DNA from: Avena insularis
Lineage: Eukaryota; Streptophyta; Magnoliopsida; Poales; Poaceae
DNA: 64,000 nucleotides
NCBI GenBank assembly: GCA_023614405.1
Contig: CM042692.1
Span: forward strand, 118,103,503-118,167,502
Direction of reading: 5' to 3'
The notes under the pieces were generated by a model, which saw only the letters and a program-made list of their open reading frames with translations, was not told where the DNA came from and searched no databases. The translations under genes and the position numbers were made by a program. This document shows, piece by piece, positions 1-10,627 of this stretch (the first letter of the stretch is position 1; every line of letters starts with the position of its first letter).

Positions 1-475
1 CGGTGTCCTCCTCTGATGACTCGACACTGCCCCCTTCCTCGAATAAGTGCGCTATCTTCTCGTCAAATTCCTCCTCCTCCTCTTCGTAGTCCCACGGGTC
101 CACATCACTCTCCTCCGCTTCTGCCTCCAACCGATCGATGAACGCCTCCTTGTTGGCCGAGTCAGACTCATCCAAATAGCTGTCTCCTCTCTTCTTCCTG
201 GTCTTCTTATCGTTCCTCTTCTTGTCCGTACTCGCCGGTGCAACACACGCCCCCGTCCTGGCTACTGCTTTGCGCTCGTCCGTCACTGCAGGTACCCCAT
301 GCTCCTCTTGTGCGGCTGGTACGAGCTTCAATGTCGTGGTGTCCTCGAGTGTCGATGTCGATGGATCCTGATGTGGTCGGACATGACTTGCTTCTTCAGC
401 AGGCGACTCGCGAGTGCGAATGATGCAGCGAAGAGCTGGGGACAGGACGGTCAGTGGACGGCTTGGACCTGCCAT
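1..475 (-). CDS. Partial acidic hypothetical protein, runs off left edge
   Basis: An open frame reads on the minus strand from an ATG at 475-473 to the window edge without a stop (158 codons); an in-frame TGA lies a few codons upstream of the ATG. The N-terminal half is Ser/Thr/Pro-rich. A Lys/Arg cluster follows (about 232-190), then a long acidic stretch with Glu runs (about 135-70) and a Ser/Glu-rich end. I do not recognise a domain; basic patch followed by acidic tail resembles nuclear or chromatin-associated proteins, but that is inference. It diverges from the coiled-coil gene starting at 1083, with about 600 bp between the two ATGs. A second ATG pair in another frame (about 495) opens a frame of only 33 codons. 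The frame could be part of an uncharacterised transposon. Confidence 0.45.
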   Translation of the reverse strand, partial: MAGPSRPLTVLSPALRCIIRTRESPAEEASHVRPHQDPSTSTLEDTTTLKLVPAAQEEHGVPAVTDERKAVARTGACVAPASTDKKRNDKKTRKKRGDSYLDESDSANKEAFIDRLEAEAEESDVDPWDYEEEEEEFDEKIAHLFEEGGSVESSEEDT

Positions 476-1082
476 TTCCACGGCGAGAGGGCATCATGCT
501 TGAGGTAGTTGTTCCGAATGGTCGATGGCGGGTACACAGAGTGGGGTGTCGATCTGATCAAGGACGCGCAGAGGTTTCATGCATCGTGTTCACGCATGCA
601 TTTGTCGATTATCAAAAAAAGTAATATCTCGCGTACTGAACATAATTTGATCACAACAAAAGTGGCACGGTGTATTCTAGACTCGTAAATATCCCGTGTG
701 TGCCTGTCGATGTGGAGTTCGATGGAGTTCGACGTGCCGAGATGATCGTGCAATAGTTGGGCGCGTCATTGCCCCATCAACACGTGACACACGCACACGG
801 GACATGCACGCCGATGCCCATGATGACCACCCGACTCGCACTCCTCTTATTATATACTGGATTTTAGGCGGCACCGAAGACCATTGAACTGTCCATCGCA
901 ATAAATACAAGTCCCATCGATTCCCTACCCCTGCCTCGCTGGCTTCTTTGAGAAGGTAGACCGTACACGGTGGTCTTGTATAATAGTAGTAGTACTACTA
1001 GACCACGGCCTGTACTTTTTGACTCTTCTCCCACACTAATCACTATCTTCTTCCTCCTACTGCCACCCTCACCCTGCAAGCC
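476..1082. promoter_or_regulatory. Putative shared promoter region of a divergent gene pair
   Basis: This gap lies between two ATGs pointing away from each other. Visible signals are a CACGTG core (G-box) at about 781, an AT-rich TATA-like stretch at about 847-856 in the right position for the plus-strand gene, and a pyrimidine-rich leader just before the ATG at 1083. A short direct repeat of GGAGTTCGA occurs at about 715-740. No coding signal is seen. Promoter function is inferred from geometry only. Confidence 0.3.
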
Positions 1083-3112
1083 ATGGCTCCCCTGAGGAGG
1101 GCGAGAGGCCAATCGACGATCCTCGTAGAGAAAAGGGAGAGATCTCGTCGCGAGGCGCTTCTTGCTCTACCATACGCTCAAGCCCTCCCTCTCACCGAGG
1201 CCCAATCTCCCTTGACAATGGCGCCGAATGTTCTAGCAGGCGAGGGCTCCTCCCGGTACGGTCTTATTGTTCTACTTATTCTCCATCTCCCTCTCCATCA
1301 TGATCTTATTCAGCTTCTTCTTGTTTTTCTTCTTCTTCTTTCTCTTCCTCTTCTACGTATTACATGTCGGCCGTGGAGCCAGAATCCACCACGACGGAGG
1401 CGTTGCAAGACCCGTTCGGCCCCGTTCCAAGTCTCAGCGAGGTAGCAAATCTCCACACTGTTATTTCTCCGAGTTGTGATGTGGATTTCTTAGATCATGT
1501 CCGCTCTGCATTGGTTTTTCTTCTTCTTTTGATAGTTGTATTAGTTTTCATGAATATGACTGGACCCTTGGTCTTTCCTTAGTACCACTGTTCATAGTTT
1601 CACTATGGATTTTTTGTGATTAGGATTAGTTTATCGTGGTCATGAATAGATCTCTAGGTCCATTTTTAAGATTGCGGTCAATAGATTCAACGGGGATTTT
1701 TTTATATGTATTAGTATTCACTTGGAACCTAGAGTGTAATTATAGAGTTTCTATTTCAATTAACATGAACGATGCAGTGATCGAAGGCCTAGTACCATGA
1801 CAAGGTGGCCGCGATCAGTGCCAAGATTGACAACCAACATGAGCTTGCACGCTCCCTCACCCAAGCTAATGAGAGCCTACGCAAGCGATTATCTGTGCAG
1901 AAGGAGATCTCGCTAGATTTTGCACGTGACGTCGTGAGGCTGCAGAAAGTGCTGGACCGTAACTTGACCAGGCAAGAACAGGCCATCAAGATAATCAACA
2001 AGATCATGGAGGAGAAGAAGAATCTCGTGGAAAGGTGCACTCTCCTGCAGGACGAAGTCACCGAGGCACTCAGAGGACGCGTCGAGGAAACCAAGCCTAC
2101 CATGATAGGAACCGTTGCCTGGATGCAGTGAAAGAGATGAAGGAGGACATGAGCAGAGGGATCACCGTACTCGAGGGTGTTCGGAAAGAGAACGAGGAGC
2201 TAAGGGCTTGTCTAGAGGCGTATCGCAGCAATGCCCAAGTCTGATTCCTGTTAGAGGGGACACGAATATCAGTTCATGCTCCACTTATTTTGTAATGTTT
2301 AGGGTTCAGGGAGCAATGCCTAAGTCTGCTTCCCATTATAGGGTGCAATAAGAATCCTAGGGCAACTCCTTATCTATCTGGACATGTGTTGGTGTTCATG
2401 TTCATGAATGGACACCATGTGCTCTTTCCATTATGTATCTGGACATGGGTTTATGCATTATGAGTTTGCCACTAGCCCACTTCTATTTGGTGATATTGGA
2501 AAAAACCCACAGCACACTAAACTGCAGATAAACCTTATTTGTCTTTGAAATTGAAATTATGACAATGCCACTAGTCGATTCATAAAATGTTGATTAGTCC
2601 TAGATTGCTTCTTCCTTGAAATTATGATAGTGTCACTACTCGATTCAGTTAATTATGGAAACTAACCAGCTTGTCCTGGTGAACTGAATAACCCATACTA
2701 TCTATTTTTGTTGTAGGGAAAGAGGCGAAAGCTCGACCAGGACCTAGCGACCTGGCTAAATGACAAGATAGCCATCCAAAGGGAGAAGAAGAATTCCCAG
2801 AAACTAGCCTTTGACCACCTACACGCTGAACTCGCGGTCCTTTCTGACAAGTGCCAGAAACTGAAGGAGTTAAATGCCGGCTGGGCGAAGCTTCACATGG
2901 AAGGTCGCACCTCGTCTAGGAAGCAGACGGAGATCATGAAAGGGACCTTGAAGGAAAATCATATGGCTACGGACCAACTTCTCGAATCCGTGACGGAGTG
3001 CTGGAACCTACGGCTAGCACAGGACAAAGTACTGAAGGAGCTGGCCGATCTTAGGGAGGAAAACAAGAAGCTCCGGGCCAGGCTCGCTTCAACCCAACAT
3101 ATGTCTATTTAG
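1083..3112 (+). pseudogene. Multi-exon coiled-coil protein gene, frameshifted
   Basis: A first coding exon begins at the ATG at 1083 and probably ends at a GT near 1252. A second exon follows CCTAG at about 1790 and reads to about 2100. A third follows TTGTAG at about 2716 and runs to the TAG at 3110-3112. Exons 2 and 3 have heptad-like spacing of Leu/Ile/Val between charged residues, with many Lys, Glu and Gln: extended coiled coil. At about 2100-2110 the frame of exon 2 stops early, while the next frame continues the same coiled-coil composition to a TGA at 2242-2244, so a 1-nt indel is likely. Another ATG at 1364 opens a 72-codon frame that could be an alternative exon. No catalytic domain is visible. 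Family unrecognised; it could be a decaying low-copy gene or one carried by a DNA transposon. Confidence 0.5.
1307..1360 (+). repeat. CTT-rich pyrimidine microsatellite
   Basis: A degenerate run of TTC/CTT triplets lies within the first intron of the coiled-coil gene. It creates spurious Leu/Phe-rich reading frames that look like membrane segments and should not be taken as coding. Confidence 0.7.
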
Positions 3113-3319
3113 TACTGAACTGTCTGGCTTATCCTTTGCAGTGGTGATTTTGTAAGCGTGAACTTAACTCTATTCACGATATGTCTGTTTGTCTGAAATT
3201 AATTTGCTCGAGGATTGAGTTTGGCTTAGTTAAGAAAGCACACCTGCAAGTCTTAAAGTTAACTAGTTTCAGGCATTGGCACAACATAAATTCTTCATCT
3301 CGAATTTCATTTATCCTCG
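3113..3319. other. 3' flank of coiled-coil gene; no further gene seen
   Basis: AT-rich sequence after the stop at 3112, up to the target duplication of element B. It is probably the 3' UTR and intergenic space between this gene and the convergent GRF gene now more than 7 kb away because of the insertion. Confidence 0.4.
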
Positions 3320-3324
3320 GTAGT
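3320..3324. repeat. Target site duplication GTAGT, left copy of element B
   Basis: Identical to 10620-10624. It fixes the outer end of the left LTR at 3325, which places the extra PBS-like segment inside the LTR. Confidence 0.85.
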
Positions 3325-4990
3325 TGATGGTGCGTGGTTGACGTGGGAGCTTCTTCTTCTTCAGTCCCCGGCAACAGCGCCAGAAAAGGTGCTTGATGGC
3401 CCGAACTATATCGATCTCGTTGGGGAACCCCAAGAGGAAGGTATGATGAGCACAGCAGCAAGTTTTCCCTCCGTTATGAAACCAAGGTTATCAATCCAGT
3501 AGGAGCAAGGAAACACCTCCAAGGTGTTGCTAGCTGAACTTCCACAGGGCGCACTACCGATGCCAGCAGCAACGTGGAAACCTCCACAACACAACCATAG
3601 AACTCTGCCCCCAACTTACAGTGAGGTTGTCAATCTCACCGGTTTTTCTGAAAACAAAGGATTAAACGTATTGTGTGGAAGAAAGTAATAGTTTGTAGAA
3701 AGTAAACATGAAAAAGTAAATAGTTGATTGAAGATTGTTGATAAAAGAAAGGACCGGGGTCCATAGTTCACTAGTGGTGGATCTCCTTAAGATAGATGAC
3801 ATGTTGGGTGAACAAATTACAGCGGGGCAATTGACAAAAATCGAGAAAGCAATCATGCATATACTACTCATCTTGACTCCTTTGAGACTTGATTGGGCAT
3901 TACAACATTATACATACATCGTGATCCAACTGCATCTATGACTAATAATCCACGTTCAGGTTATCATCCAAACCCCCTCCAGTATTAAGTTGCAAGCAAC
4001 AGATAATTGCATTACACATTGCGTGTAAAGTAAACAATATGATTGTTCTATGAACAAAGGATTATTGTTTTCCCCCTAGTAGCAACAACACATCTAGTAC
4101 CTTAGAGATTTCTGTCACTTCCCCAGATTTCTAGAGGCATGAACCCACTATCGAGCATAAATACTAACTCTTGGAATTGCTAGCATCTACTTGGCCAAGA
4201 TAGCTACTAACAACGGAAAGCATGCAAGATCACAAATAACAAAGACATGATAGAATCAATAATCAATCTGAAATAGCATCTCAATATCCATCAGATCCCC
4301 GCAAACACAACATGTAGGATTACAAACAGATGATCTTGATCATGAACGGAGCTCACAAGATCTAAACATGATAGCACAAAGAAGGAGAACCAGCCATCTA
4401 GCTACTACATGGACCCGTAGTCCAAGGATGAACTACCCACGCATCACACCAGAGGCTTGCATGGTGATGAAGAAGGCCTCCAGGGTGAATTCTCCCCTCC
4501 GGCAGGGTGCCAGGAAGAGCTTTAGATCCCTCCTGATCTAGGGATGGAGATGATGGTGGCTACAAACTCTTTCGTGGAATTTTGATCAGGTACTTAGGGT
4601 TTCTATATCGGATGCATCTTATAGGCGAAAGGGGAGGCCGAGGGGGTGCCGGAGGCGGCCAGACCACCCCCTAGCGCGGGCTAGGCTAGGTCGCGTGGCC
4701 AGGTGGTGTGGCAGCCCCCTGTCCCCTCTCCGTCTCGTATTCTGGCTCCGTGTGTCCCTCGGTGAAAAACTAACTTTGGCTTTTGTCCCATCCAATTCCG
4801 AGAATATTCATTTTCTGACTTTCCTGGAACCAAAAATAGCAGAAAACAGGCAGCTAGCACTATGGCTCTTGTTAATAGGTTAGTCCAAGAAAGTGTATAG
4901 AAAGTACTCCAAAGTGTGGACAAAACATAAGAAAGTAGATAAAACCAAGCATGGAACATCAAAAATTATGGATACGTTAGCAATGTATCA
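3325..4990 (-). repeat. Element B 3' LTR
   Basis: This is the downstream LTR of element B in its own sense. It matches 8982-10619 throughout. Its last ~69 bp (3325-3393) contain a former primer-binding site, and the same extension is present in the other LTR, so it is part of the repeat and not leftover internal sequence. Confidence 0.85.
3365..3382 (-). other. Fossil primer-binding site inside the 3' LTR of B
   Basis: On the minus strand this reads TGGCGCTGTTGCCGGGGA, the form of PBS typical of this element group, yet it lies within the LTR as bounded by the target duplication. The partner copy is at 9022-9039 with one change. Confidence 0.6.
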
Positions 4991-5005
4991 ACATCCCCAA
5001 GCTTA
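4991..5005 (-). other. Element B polypurine tract
   Basis: The minus strand reads AAGCTTGGGGATGT directly before the TGATAC start of the 3' LTR. The same tract precedes the 3' LTRs of A (38381-38395) and, in longer form, G (32239-32253). Confidence 0.65.
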
Positions 5006-7033
5006 ACTCCTACTCGTCCTCGAGTAGGTAAGTGATAAAAAGAAAGAATAATTTTTGAGGTGACATGCACCATCATAAACTTGATCAAAGTATTTGTAAA
5101 ACATTGATAGCTGGGATCATAGTACTTTAATCATAACATGAAAGATAAAGTTCTAACAATAAGACAAAGCAACTATTGTTGCAACATGAAAAGGCATAAA
5201 CAAAAGCTTCATGAATAACAATGCTTTGCAAGACGTTTATTTGTTTCACATAAAGAAAACATAGCATAGTAGCATTCAGCTTGTCCCTCATAGAGTAGCA
5301 AACATAAATGCATAGGACACCTTCAAAGTTCATAAGAGTGACTAGATAAAAATAGTTTAAAACAAGCAATATCAAAGCTATGCATCAATCAACAAGTCTT
5401 GGGACAATGCACATAGAACTAAGAATGGCCACTATGCTCCCAAAGTAGGTGCATAAAGATAGAAGGTGGAGACTCAATATAAAAGTGGAAGAAAGGCCTT
5501 CATAGAAGGAAGCAGGGATTCAAGTTTCATAAAGAGCTTCCAAAAAATATGGTACTTATTAGCTTTTAGTTCTCATTGCCCCTACCATAAGCATCTTGAA
5601 GTGATTAAGGTTAAAGTGAACAAACTATGGTGTATATGTTTGACGAAGTATAAGTTGGAAATATCATGTCCCTTGAATACGAGGGCCGCTCCTCATGCTA
5701 CTCAAGTTTAGTTACCGGTAAGTTCTTGTCATAGTAAGTACATGTGTATCATAGAGAACCGCCAATGGGGTACCCCTTGCCCGGTGATACAAAAGAATCC
5801 CCATATCAAAATGACAAGGCAAGCAGACAACGAGCATCTCAGCAATCTTCTTATTTACCATGGGAAAATGGTGCTTTTTTATCTCTTTCCTCTTTTCTCA
5901 TATCTCTTTTTTTCTTTTTTTCTCACTATCTGACTCTTTTTTATAAGAATAATGCTTCATAGACAACTCATTATGGTTACGCTGCAGGTTTCCACCATGA
6001 CAACATGGATTAGACCAGCGGCCCAGGCGTTTCTCTAACACACATACATAACTCCATGGACTTACAAGCTCCCCTTTCATTTCACACCGACGACAACCAT
6101 AGACAAAAGAGCATGATATCAACTAGGTACAAAGTACAACTGCAATGTTGAAAGCGTTCCCCATGACAGCATGGTTCTACTAATCTCGAACATATAAGTG
6201 AAAGCATATACAACATAGACGACACAATGGTTCAAGTTTATTAAGGGCGAGAAAAGTAAAGTGTGCCATCAAGTTCGTGAGAGCTTTAATCACTAGTTTT
6301 CTCATAACAAGTTTAATTCGGAAGGTAGATAAAAACATGAATATACTGGGAATAGCATATGCTAATAGGTAGGTATGGTGGACTCTTTGGAATAACTTGG
6401 TTTTAGGAGTTGGATGCATGAGTGGAACTCATACTTGGTTATGGAGGCTAGCAAAAGACTGGGAGCGACCGAATAAGAGAGCAATAATGGCCATAGTCAT
6501 GCAAAGCGACAAAACGTCATTAATCAAAGCATAAAGTGATACTAAAAGTTGAAAACTAAAGGATCATAAAGGCTTATGGTGACTTGGGATAGTCATAACA
6601 TGGTGTGAGCATGTGCCAAGTCAACCCAAATAAAGCATTAGAGGAGAATACCACAATACTATGCTTTAATATGCTAAAATAACGCATGATTCTTCCAAGG
6701 CACATTAAGCAATCTCAATTGTTTATAACAAGTCATGCTACAACAAAGAATACTAAGAATAAAGCAAAAACAATATCAAGCATGGCATGACAAAGCATAG
6801 GCCACAGTCAAAAACAAGCTCTCTTTACCACTTAAGCATGAACTTTCCTACTCTTTTCCAATCCAAACCAATGTATGAAAGAGGGTGTCCAACCAATTTA
6901 TTCAGCAAACTAAGCAAACCAAGCAAACAAAAACCAAAAACAAAAAAAAGACGCTCCAAGAACAACACAATTGTGCATGAAACAATAAAAATGAAGTGTT
7001 TGGAAGAAACCTAGGTTTTTATTGATGAAGAAA

Positions 7034-7052
7034 GGGATGCCTTGGGCATCCC
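7034..7052. other. Perfect 8-bp stem, 3-nt loop hairpin in B
   Basis: GGGATGCC-TTG-GGCATCCC. An equivalent hairpin, one pair longer, sits at the matching place of element A (36335-36355). Confidence 0.6.
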
Positions 7053-7916
7053 CAAGCTTTGACGCTTGTACCTCTTGAATATTTCTTGTGGTGACACGGG
7101 GTGGCATCCCCAAGCTTGAGCTTGAGTCCATTCTTCATCTCATTACATCATTCTCTCCATACACCTGAATTTTTTCCTTCATAGAAAACTTCACACAATC
7201 TTTATAGCAACATTAGTGCACTCCAGATAAGAAGTCTTTGGGTTCAGTTCCAACACCAATAAAACTTCCATTAAAACAAAAGATACTGTAGCACTTCCCT
7301 CACAAATCTCAATTCCCCAAAAGAACTCAAAAAGGAACCAACAAGAAGCAAATACAAATAATGGCAGAAATTTGTCAAAACAGACCAATAGGTAAAAACC
7401 AATTTTTTTGAAGACCTTCTGTTTCTCAAATCAAAAAGTGTTGTACTTACGGAAGTTAGATAACAACCTGGGGCGTAAGCAAAAAAATTCATGCCTCAAA
7501 ACGACGTACAGAGATTTTACAGGAATTTTTACAGTGAAGCACATAAATCTGTTTCGGGACAACAACTTTCCCAATCATTACTTCTCTCTCATTAGAGGTT
7601 ACTCTTGGCACAAAAAGCAAATAAAAAGGATAAGGAGGGGTTATTAATGAAGTAATAACTTCCAAGACTCATCTAAAACTTTTGGGTTATCTCCCAATAA
7701 GTACTTTTCTTTAACGCCTTTAAGTTAGGCATGATAATTTGAGAAGATGCTCACATAGGAAATATGAATTGAAGTAAAAGAGAGCATCAAGAAGCAAATT
7801 CAAAACACATTTAATTCTAACCCTCTTCCTATTCATAGGAATCTTATACACAAATAAATTCACAAAGAACAAAGCGACATGCATAGGACGATAAAATGAG
7901 AGTAACTTCAAAACTT

Positions 7917-8303
7917 TCAGCAAATAGAGAGGTGTTTCAGTACCATGAAAACTTTTACAACCATATTTTCCTCTCTCATAATAATTTTCAGTAGCCTCAT
8001 GAAAAACTCAACAATATAACTATCACATAAAGCATTATTTTCATGGTCTACAAACACTAGAGCTTTATTATAAACATTTTCAAAAGAATCCTCAGAAACA
8101 TGATATTCTTTCTCCTCTGGTAAGCATGGCGGACAATCAAATAATGTAAGGGGTAAAGAGTTACTCTCATTAGAAGGTAGGGATGGGTAGATCCATTCTT
8201 CCTCCTCTTGATCATCACTCTCCTCCTCTTTTTCATCAAATGAGCTTTCAGTTTCAGCAATTTCTTCTTCCATGGGCTCCTGCAAGGCATTAGTCTCTTC
8301 CAT
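7917..8303 (-). CDS. Acidic ORF of element B, unknown function
   Basis: A 128-codon frame starts at an ATG at 8303. Its first half is very rich in Glu and Asp (about residues 8-40); the second half is more hydrophobic and ends in a basic, Val/Leu-rich tail. Similar Tyr/Asn/Asp-rich composition continues upstream to about 8620 in neighbouring frames broken by stops, so this is probably the surviving end of a longer ORF. No gag zinc knuckle, protease or polymerase motif is visible. It is the only substantial coding potential of B. Function unknown; I would treat it as a decayed element-specific ORF and not a host gene. Confidence 0.4.
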   Translation of the reverse strand: MEETNALQEPMEEEIAETESSFDEKEEESDDQEEEEWIYPSLPSNESNSLPLTLFDCPPCLPEEKEYHVSEDSFENVYNKALVFVDHENNALCDSYIVEFFMRLLKIIMREENMVVKVFMVLKHLSIC

Positions 8304-8952
8304 TGGTGGAGAGCATCTATTAATATATTCAAGAATATAGCCATTTTCTACATTGTAATTATCAAATCAAAATTTAAGTATATCATAAACCTCATATTTA
8401 TAACGTGAATCATCAGTATTTTCAAGAAAACTAGCATGTTCAAATGCACCCTTCCAAGCAATAAATTCTTCAATTTGTTCCACATCATAAAAGTCTTAAT
8501 TTCCTTTAACATAAGAAGATATGGTAACATTATCATTATACTCACATTGAAAAGGGAGGTGTTTATACCTCCTATAGCAACAAGATTTATCAAAGCAATA
8601 AGTAACATTATAAGTAGAGCACACATTTATACAATTGTATACAATTTATCAATCTGTTTCCATAAGTGCTTCCCTTTTTGTGACAAGGGGTGTTCCTTAT
8701 AATAATATTTTTGTTCTTCGGTGAACCCACCTTGCCAATAAGATTCAGTTTCAAAGAAACCAACCATTGGTACAAAGCATGATAAAGCAAGAAAATAACA
8801 GACCAATGAAAATAACAACTATAGTAGTAACATATTTTTTGTGTTTTTGATAAAGAAACAAGCAAACAAAGCAGAAATAAACTAAGCAAAACAAAAATAA
8901 AAGAGTAAAGAGATTGGTTATGAGGGACTCCCCTTGTGAAGATGTCCTTGAC

Positions 8953-8970
8953 TCCCCGGCAATAGCGCCA
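8953..8970 (-). other. Element B primer-binding site
   Basis: On the minus strand it reads TGGCGCTATTGCCGGGGA, about 11 bases inside the 5' LTR edge at 8982. It is the start point for minus-strand DNA synthesis. Confidence 0.65.
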
Positions 8971-8981
8971 GAAAAGGTCTT

Positions 8982-10619
8982 TGATGGCGCATGGTTGATG
9001 TGGGAGCTTCTTCTTGTTCAGTCCCTGGCAACAGCGCCAAAAAGGTGCTTGATGGCCCAAAATATATCGAGCTTGTTGGGGAACCCCAAGAGGAAGGTAT
9101 GATGAGCACAATAGCAAGTTTTCCCTCAGTTATGAAACCAAGGTTATCAATTCAGTAGGAGCAAGTAAACACCTCCAAGGTGTTGCTAGGTGAACTTTGG
9201 CAGGGTACACTACTGGTGCCAACAGCAACATGGAAACCTGCACAACACAACCACAGAACTCTGCCCCCAACTTACAGTGAGGTTGTCAATCTCACCGGTT
9301 TTGCTAAAACAAAGGATTAAATGTATTGTGTTGAAGAAAGTAATAGTTTGCAGAAAGTAAACAGAAAACAGTAAACAGTTGACTGGAGATGGATGATAAA
9401 AGAAAGGACAAGGGTCCATAGTTCACTAGTGGTGGGTCTCCTTAAGATAGATGACATGTTGGGTGCACAAATTACAGCGGGGCAATTGACAAACATCGAG
9501 AAAGCAATCATGCATATACAACTCATCTTGACTCCTTTGTGACTTGATTGGGCATTACAACATTATACATAGACCGTAATCCAACTGCATCTATGACTAA
9601 TAATCAACCTTCAGGTTATCATCCAAACCCCCTCCAGTATTAAGTTGCAAGCAACAGATAATTGCATTACGCATTGCGTGTAAAGTAAAGAATACGATTG
9701 TTCTATGAACAAAGGATTGTTGTTTTCTCCCTAGTAGCAACAACACATCTAGTACCTTAGATATTTCTATCACTTCCCCAGATTACTAGAGGCATGAACC
9801 CACTATCGAGCATAAATACTAACTCTTGGAATTGCTAGCATCTACTTGGCCAAGATAGCTACTAACAACGGAAAGCATGGAAGATCACAAATAACAAAGA
9901 CATGATATAATCAATAATCAATCTGAAATAGCATCTCAATATCCATCGGATCCCCGCAAACACAACATGTAGGATTACAAATAGATGATCTTGATCATGA
10001 ACGGAGCTCACAAGATCTAAACATGATATCACAAAGGAGGAGAACCAGCCATCTACTACATGGACCCGTAGAACAAGAATGAACTACTCACGCATCACAC
10101 CAGAGGCTTGCATGGTGATGAAGAAGGCCTCCAGGGTGAATTCTCCTCCCAGGTGCCGAAGAGCTTCAGATCCCTCCCGATCTAGGGATGGAGATGACGG
10201 CGGCTACAGACTCTTTTGTGGAATTTTGATCGAGTACTTAGGGTTTCTGTATCGGAATCATCTTATAGGCGAAAGGGGAGGCCGAGGGGGTGCTGGAGGC
10301 GGCCAGACCACCCCCTGGCATGGGCCAGTCAGCACGGCCAGTGGTGTGGCGCCTGGCTCTCCGCCTCAGATTCAGCCCGTGTGTCCCTCGGTGAAAAACT
10401 AACTTTGGCTGTTGTTCCGTCCAATTCCGAGAATATTCATTTTCTAGCTTTCCTGGAACCAAAAATAGCAGAAAACAGGCAACTGACACTGTGGCTCTTG
10501 TTAATAGGTTAGTCCAAGAAAGTGTATAGAAAGTACTCCAAAGTGTGGACACAACATAAGAAATTAGATAAAACCAAGCATGGAACATCAAAAATTATGG
10601 ATACGTTAGCAACGTATCA
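8982..10619 (-). repeat. Element B 5' LTR
   Basis: The upstream LTR of element B in its own sense, which would supply its promoter. A TATAAG box is visible on the minus strand at about 10263-10268, preceded by a GC-rich segment, the same order as in the LTRs of A and C. Confidence 0.85.
9022..9039 (-). other. Fossil primer-binding site inside the 5' LTR of B
   Basis: This is the counterpart of 3365-3382 in the other LTR. It lies about 50 bp upstream, in element sense, of the functional site at 8953-8970. Confidence 0.6.
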
Positions 10620-10624
10620 GTAGT
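10620..10624. repeat. Target site duplication GTAGT, right copy of element B
   Basis: Identical to 3320-3324 and immediately outside the right LTR. Confidence 0.85.
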
Positions 10625-10627
10625 CTG

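Larger units (their letters stand above)
4991..7916 (-). other. Element B non-coding domain upstream of 3' LTR
   Basis: About 2.9 kb without convincing coding sequence. It is colinear, on the opposite strand, with the domain before the 3' LTR of A (35640-38395) and in part with that of G (about 30960-31780). Landmarks are GGGGTACCCC at 5767-5776 and the GGGATGCC hairpin at 7034-7052. Conservation between a pol-bearing element and two without pol suggests a cis function such as RNA packaging, but this is inference. Confidence 0.5.
3325..10619 (-). mobile_element. Element B: complete Sabrina-like non-autonomous gypsy LTR retrotransposon
   Basis: Two LTRs (3325-4990 and 8982-10619) flank a 4-kb internal region, and the whole is bordered by the perfect 5-bp duplication GTAGT at 3320-3324 and 10620-10624. 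Minus orientation is set by the primer-binding site next to the right LTR and the purine tract next to the left LTR. LTR termini are TGATAC...CATCA when read on the minus strand. No protease, reverse transcriptase, RNase H or integrase is seen, so it must have moved with enzymes supplied in trans. It resembles elements A and C, and I recognise this type as the Sabrina group of Triticeae Athila-lineage elements; the family name is tentative. It inserted between two convergent gene 3' ends. Confidence 0.85.

Noticed and set aside
1267..1479. Leu/Phe-rich frame resembling a membrane protein
   Set aside because: Produced by the CTT-rich microsatellite in an intron.
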